This document shows positions 59,863-64,000 of a stretch of 64,000 bases of DNA, piece after piece. Position numbers and translations under genes: made by a program. The notes beneath the pieces were generated by a model. It was not told the DNA's origin, searched no databases, and saw only the letters and a program-made list of their open reading frames with translations. Positions within the stretch are counted from its first letter, which is position 1. Every line of letters begins with the position of its first letter. This DNA comes from Siphonodentalium dalli (taxonomy: Eukaryota; Mollusca; Scaphopoda; Gadilida; Siphonodentaliidae): NCBI GenBank assembly GCA_032622095.1, contig CP136067.1, positions 181,756,556 through 181,820,555 of the forward strand. The letters are read 5' to 3'.

Positions 59863-60078
59863 TCCGGCTAAAGTTCAAAGTGTACTCTGAAGTAGTAGTT
59901 TTTATAGGCGCCAAATTACCATCCAAGACGTATACCCTTATACACTGCGGGGTAAGTCCTAGTAATGCGCATGTCAACGCCGCTGCCGCCGGCGGCGGCG
60001 TTTGCGGCGGCGGCGTTTGAAGGCGCCGGCGGCGGCGTTTGCGGATATATATATATATATATATACACACAATTGATA
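59863..60078 (-). other. Partial frame cut by GGC and TA repeats
   Basis: Downstream on the minus strand of about 59990 the translation looks protein-like (RVYVLDGNLAPIK, SEYTLNF) but has no known family. Upstream it runs into a (GGCGGC)n block (about 59980-60043) and (TA)n (60046-60064), so its beginning is missing. The GC-rich block is unlike anything around it. Confidence 0.35.
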
Positions 60079-60660
60079 TTAATATGTTTGCCAATAATTT
60101 ACACATCCATGAATCGATCTGAAAACATTATGGTTCATTGTCAACATTTTTGACGAGTAATTGTCAATATTTAGACATTCCTGGAAGAAATTATCCGAAC
60201 TGCCTTCCCGTTCGACCCATTGGTCAGTGTATAATGTCACGATAGTGTGTGCCCATTGCACAATTTCGCTGACCAATGAGAAGTCGTTGTCTTTGTATGC
60301 TTTTAAACACATTTTTCCTGTGAACAGGAATGCAGCCATTATTCTCTCCCATGTGTAGGGGCCATCTTCCCGAAATATATTGTCCAACAAGTCACTAAAT
60401 ATATAGGGAAAATGATCCCTATCGTAACTGTCCAATTTCCCTGTCAGCTCATTTAACAGCCACATGTTATAATTTTCCAGCTGTTGAAGTATTCTTCTGG
60501 CGCAGTCACATATTTAATCTAACTCTGATAAATAAAAGTTATTAGTGTCTGGGTAATGAAAGCCGTTTCTCAGAATGATATGCCTGACATAACTTTTCAT
60601 CAAATATTTCGTAACTGCGCCAACTTCCATACTGTTCAATTTCTTGAGCTGTGTATCCAT
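60079..60660 (-). pseudogene. Bcl-2-like gene with one in-frame stop
   Basis: One reading frame runs from an ATG at 60660 to a stop at 60079 (194 codons, a normal Bcl-2 length), interrupted only by TAA at 60514-60516 (codon 49). After it come a BH3-like RRILQQLENY (about codons 54-63), a BH1-like TWERIMAAFLFTG (about 103-115) and a BH2-like DQWVEREGSSDNF (about 146-158). No transmembrane tail is seen. Bcl-2 proteins control mitochondrial apoptosis, and copies are carried by several animal DNA viruses. A stop in an otherwise intact frame means a young pseudogene, a sequencing error or a short unrecognised intron. Confidence 0.6.
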
Positions 60661-60912
60661 TATTATTATTTTTCCCTTCTACGTCAGACATAAAATATCA
60701 GCAGTCCCTTTATTATGTTGAGCCAGCTAACCAATCAAAATGCATGATATTAACGTGTTCCGACACGTTTCATTTCTAATTTTAGATGTTAAATGTGCCG
60801 GCATTGTTCTTGGCGCGGAGCTAAGAAGATAAAAGTTAAAGAGATAAAAAGAGGAAGAGCGAAGAAGACAAACATTGGAAAAGTTAAAAAGGAAACTCCA
60901 AACTGAACTAAA

Positions 60913-61115
60913 ATGAGTAATTTACCTAAATTTTCGAAGGCTATTGAAAGGTCGGTGGATAAAGTGTACAAATATATGAAGAATGGTTTGAAGATCGTGA
61001 TGCAGTGAAAATGTCAATATTAAAGTACAGACCATTGCTAGAAAAGTTCATGGACGAAAAAAATGACACATCTGACGAAAGTGATGACAATTCGGACGAA
61101 AGTGACAGTGAATAG
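60913..61115 (+). pseudogene. Acidic-tail ORF, right-arm copy, frameshifted
   Basis: The same gene as 59336-59644 on the opposite strand. A one-base deletion near 60987 shifts the frame after MKNG, but the natural stop (TAG at 61113-61115), lost in the other copy, is kept. The two copies have thus decayed independently. Confidence 0.6.
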
Positions 61116-61367
61116 TTAATATAATAAATTGTAGTATGTACCACATGTCATGTTATTTTTCTCTTTTTTCCCTCGCTCACTTGCTTTTTTCGGTGGCGCT
61201 CACCACCGTACCCCCATAGCTTTCCGATGAATGGCAACAAGCCATATTTTTGACTAAATCCTGAATTTTGTTTAATTTTTGAAGTTTTTTGAAATTTGTG
61301 AAATTTTTGAAGTTTTTGAAGTTTTTGAAATTTTTGAAGTTTTTGAAATTGTTTGAAATTTTTTTAA

Positions 61368-61676
61368 TTATTGAAATTTTTGAAGTTTTTGAAATTTTTT
61401 GGACATGCCCAACCGGTATACAAATAAACCGACGCGTGGGCGGAGAATATAGGTCAAACTGTCTAGACTAACACCAACAGGAGTACTGCAGAGAATATAG
61501 GTCGTGTACTTCGGATAAGAGTTATCGTTCCTGAAATACCCCCAAACAGGGTGGGTATCATCAAATGTCAAATAATCAAAATCATAAGCTAGGTACCGGT
61601 ACTTACCATTGTGTGAACTGATTAACTCTAGCTCAGAACTAACATCTTTAATTTTGGATTGAACATATAGCAACAC
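61368..61676 (-). pseudogene. Unassigned frame crossing the right-arm edge
   Basis: The first 90 codons look protein-like (YRYLAYDFDYLTFDD, HPVWGYFRND), then the frame enters the A-rich tract. The part from DDTHPVWG on is also present in the left arm (59087 onward), where it is cut off. A splice-donor-like GGTAAGT occurs within it (about 61605). No family is recognised. Confidence 0.3.
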
Positions 61677-61679
61677 ATC

Positions 61680-62590
61680 TTTAACATCAACAGGTTATAC
61701 ACTCTAGACGTTTAGTGAAACATTCATTTATCAAACTGACTTTGGTCAAAGGTAAAGAATCATCATATACATGTCTGACTTTTTTTTTCAGACACTCCTG
61801 GTACAAACAGAAGTCCTTCCTTAGAGCATGTTTTGTATGGATAGCATGCATAACGGATTCTCATTATTGTCATAATATACGTACATAATTGTAATTCAAT
61901 TGAGTATTTGTCACTAAAAACAAGCATTCTGATTGGCCGAGGGCGGCTAACTTTAGTTTTCGATTCACCGACATCGGCCGCTTCATCGTGCATCAAATCT
62001 TAATGTAGCACGGTAACATTTCGTCGGCGCAGAACGGAGTAGTGAAACGAGCACACCCGTGCGTTGTTGTCTATAGAGGAATCAGGGAGCTAAATGTGTT
62101 CTAGAGTCGGGGAACGACTACATCGTGGAATGCTAAAGGTGACGGTAACTGAAGAATGACCTTCACCTGATAGATGCGACACGTTATTAAAGGATGACAT
62201 CGCGTTTATTTGATTTGTACATCATATCTAAATAATTTAAACTGGTAAATGAATGGGGGAATGGATTTTTGTGAGCGGGAAATTTATTTAACTAGCTGCT
62301 GTAGTTCTGGGTTTTTCCAGATCAAATTTGGCTGTAGGATAGCCCTGTCGTACACTTGGGGATTTCTTTTAAAAAGTAAACACATGACCTATGATTTTTC
62401 TACCATTTTCGTGATCAACTGGTGTCAATCTAGCTGGGGAAACATCACTGGTATGGCCTGCAGGCTTCAATTCAGTGAATTTGGCAGAAACATTAACACT
62501 GTCGCCTATTGGGAAACCATTCAGTTCCGTGATTCCTAGATATCATTGAATTTAACCTGCGAAAATTCCATTGCATACCTTCTAATTGCA
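61680..62590. other. Intergenic
   Basis: Frames of 77 and 96 codons lack motifs. Nothing else is seen. Confidence 0.4.
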
Positions 62591-62593
62591 ACG

Positions 62594-63650
62594 ATGGCGT
62601 CGTTTAGAATAATCGAAGAGTCAACTAGCGATAATGATCTAATATCAGACGATGAGATGATTGATTTTGCGTCCCAGATACAGATGATGGTAAGTTTATT
62701 GCAATAGCAATGTTTACAAATGTGCTTGCTACCGGAAGAGCAGGTGCGACAGCCTAGTTTTAAACTTTTATAGGTCAGTATGTAACCTAGTTTGAAGTTG
62801 AATACAAATAGGCCTAACTCCATTCTGATTTTTTATTCTAATCAGAAAAATATTTTACGTTTAGACCTAGATTGTTTTCGTAATATAGTATAGCTAAAAT
62901 CAAATACACAAAGTTGTGATATTATATCCAATTTGCTTTTCCATTCAAAATAACTAATAGTAATACACACACTTTGACAAAGTAGAAGTACTAATTATTA
63001 TGAAAACTTATGTAATTCCCATGTTCAAGATGTTGATTTGGATTTACTGGACCCATCAACCAACAAGCTTCCTTGATCAGCATTTCATTGATTTAAGCGA
63101 TGCACTGATTGATGCTGACCCTACTACTACATGTACTACTACTAGCACTAGTGAAGTTGAACTGGAAGGCAATGCAGGCACTGAAGCAGCTACTGATACA
63201 ACATCCCCCGATGAAGAGCAAACAAATGATATTGATGTCAATGGGTCCATTCTGATCCACTTCTTGAGGTACATACATAATGTATTAATATTAATGTCTT
63301 GATGTGGGAGGAGGATTATGTCATAATCTTTAAAATATGTTTATCTAGGTTATCAGTTGATGGATACTTTGGTGGTAGTTTATCAGATTATTCTGGCATA
63401 TGACGATGTTGAATTTTACATTTTTCACTAAATATCGTATTGAAGAATAATTAAATAGCAGTAAAATATCATGGCTCATTCATTTTAGGGTGTACATGTA
63501 GATGAAAATGAAGACATTCCCGAGGCCGATGTCAATAGTGATGATAGTTTTGCCAGGTTATCGGAGCGAGAAATTGATTAGCTGCTAGATAACAAAGACT
63601 CCAAAAACACGAATAAAAACACCAAATGGGGTGTTGACCTCCTCAAACGT
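62594..63650 (+). pseudogene. Crypton/DUF3504-like gene start, broken
   Basis: An ATG at 62594 opens a 32-codon exon (MASFRIIEESTSDNDLISDD...) ending at 62689 before GTAAGT. A later exon (about 63489-63650, acceptor TTTTAG, donor GTAAGT) reads FARLSEREID, then TAG at 63579, then LLDNKDSKNTNKNTKWGVDL. That last segment is the N-terminal signature of DUF3504/Crypton-derived tyrosine-recombinase-like proteins and their ZMYM/QRICH1 relatives (family knowledge). A middle exon around 63020-63270, acidic and threonine-rich, is likely but its frame is unclear. The stop within the conserved segment suggests a dead copy. It probably continues past the window. Confidence 0.5.
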
Positions 63651-64000
63651 AAGTAATTTATAAATTGAAAATATGTTGAGTCAAATTTTTTTTAAATTGT
63701 CAGTATTATTGGTCGCTATTGGTAGTACCTTAAAATGTTATTCCCATTCATTTATTTGAGAATCCTTAAATTATTGTGTATCTAAAGTGTGAATGTTATT
63801 TGAAAATTGGAACTTATTTCAAATATGGACTTGGTAATTCAATACAAACTAATTTCGACAAATAAATCACATATACTAGTTATCATTATAGAAAATAATT
63901 TGAGATATGAACACCCAATTTGTGACTAAAATAAGAGGTACTACATGTTCAAACAGATATACAATGTATATATATATCTAATGAAATTTATTATTATTCC
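63651..64000. other. AT-rich window end
   Basis: Nothing is recognised; it is probably intron of the preceding gene if that gene continues. Confidence 0.4.

Larger units (their letters stand above)
59087..61563. mobile_element. Inverted-repeat block with virus-like ORFs
   Basis: The left arm 59087-59752 is matched in inverse by the right arm 60816-61563 (tgatgatacccaccctgttt, taactctt.atccgaagtaca, ccgacgcgtgggcggagaat on the appropriate strands). The 1.06-kb spacer carries a Bcl-2-like frame and part of another. The arms also share A-rich ttcaaaaa tracts. The right arm keeps about 36 bases lost from the left. Small tightly spaced ORFs, a lysine-rich protein and a Bcl-2-like gene suggest a decayed Polinton/adintovirus-like insertion or a rearranged piece of one; no hallmark polymerase, integrase or capsid gene is present, so this is inference. 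Confidence 0.55.

Overview
The window looks like nuclear DNA of an invertebrate animal, most likely a lophotrochozoan and probably a mollusc. It is AT-rich, its two recognisable host genes have introns with GT/AG borders, and most of the rest is repeats: LINE tails, a tRNA-derived SINE with an (AATC)n tail, many inverted-repeat DNA elements, minisatellites and microsatellites. I see no bacterial operons, no CRISPR array, no rRNA and no convincing functional tRNA gene. The species assignment is inference from gene families and repeat style. || Host genes: (1) On the + strand at 4468-16872, a three-exon gene for a secreted protein with a signal peptide, a PAN/apple-like module and one C-type lectin domain. 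All exon joins are phase 1. Its second intron (about 9.2 kb) is packed with repeats and elements. (2) On the - strand at 58917-54456, a two-exon gene for a type II membrane glycosyltransferase of family GT92, with an intact frame of 482 codons. || Degraded genes: a LINE 3' end (3.2-3.6 kb), a MULE-type transposase remnant cut by a TTAA-flanked insertion (13.15-13.8 kb), a LINE reverse transcriptase (20.4-21.8 kb), a broken multi-copy invertebrate gene with a cysteine-rich tail (27.5-29.6 kb), a deleted LINE (56.8-57.3 kb) and a Crypton/DUF3504-like gene (62.6-63.65 kb). || DNA-virus-like or Polinton-like material: three tightly packed - strand ORFs at 26.07-27.15 kb, one with a C2H2 finger, and an inverted-repeat block at 59.09-61.56 kb holding small lysine-rich and acidic ORFs and a Bcl-2-like reading frame with one internal stop. 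|| Mobile elements: the most striking is one near-identical hairpin module, always in head-to-head pairs or remnants of pairs, at seven loci (9.15, 13.34, 46.04, 48.33, 51.07, 52.29 and 52.91 kb). Four lie inside piggyBac-like TTAA/CCCTTTACCCAACA termini; three have other flanks, two of which are terminal inverted repeats of unrelated sequence. Other elements with inverted ends lie at 8.17, 10.3, 14.5, 33.4, 40.8, 50.4 and 55.6 kb. A very large inverted structure, with about 170-bp repeat arrays in its arms, spans 36.65-43.69 kb. || Limits: all protein-family and repeat-family calls were made by eye. No database search, alignment or folding was run. Repeat boundaries are mostly good to within about 10-50 bases.
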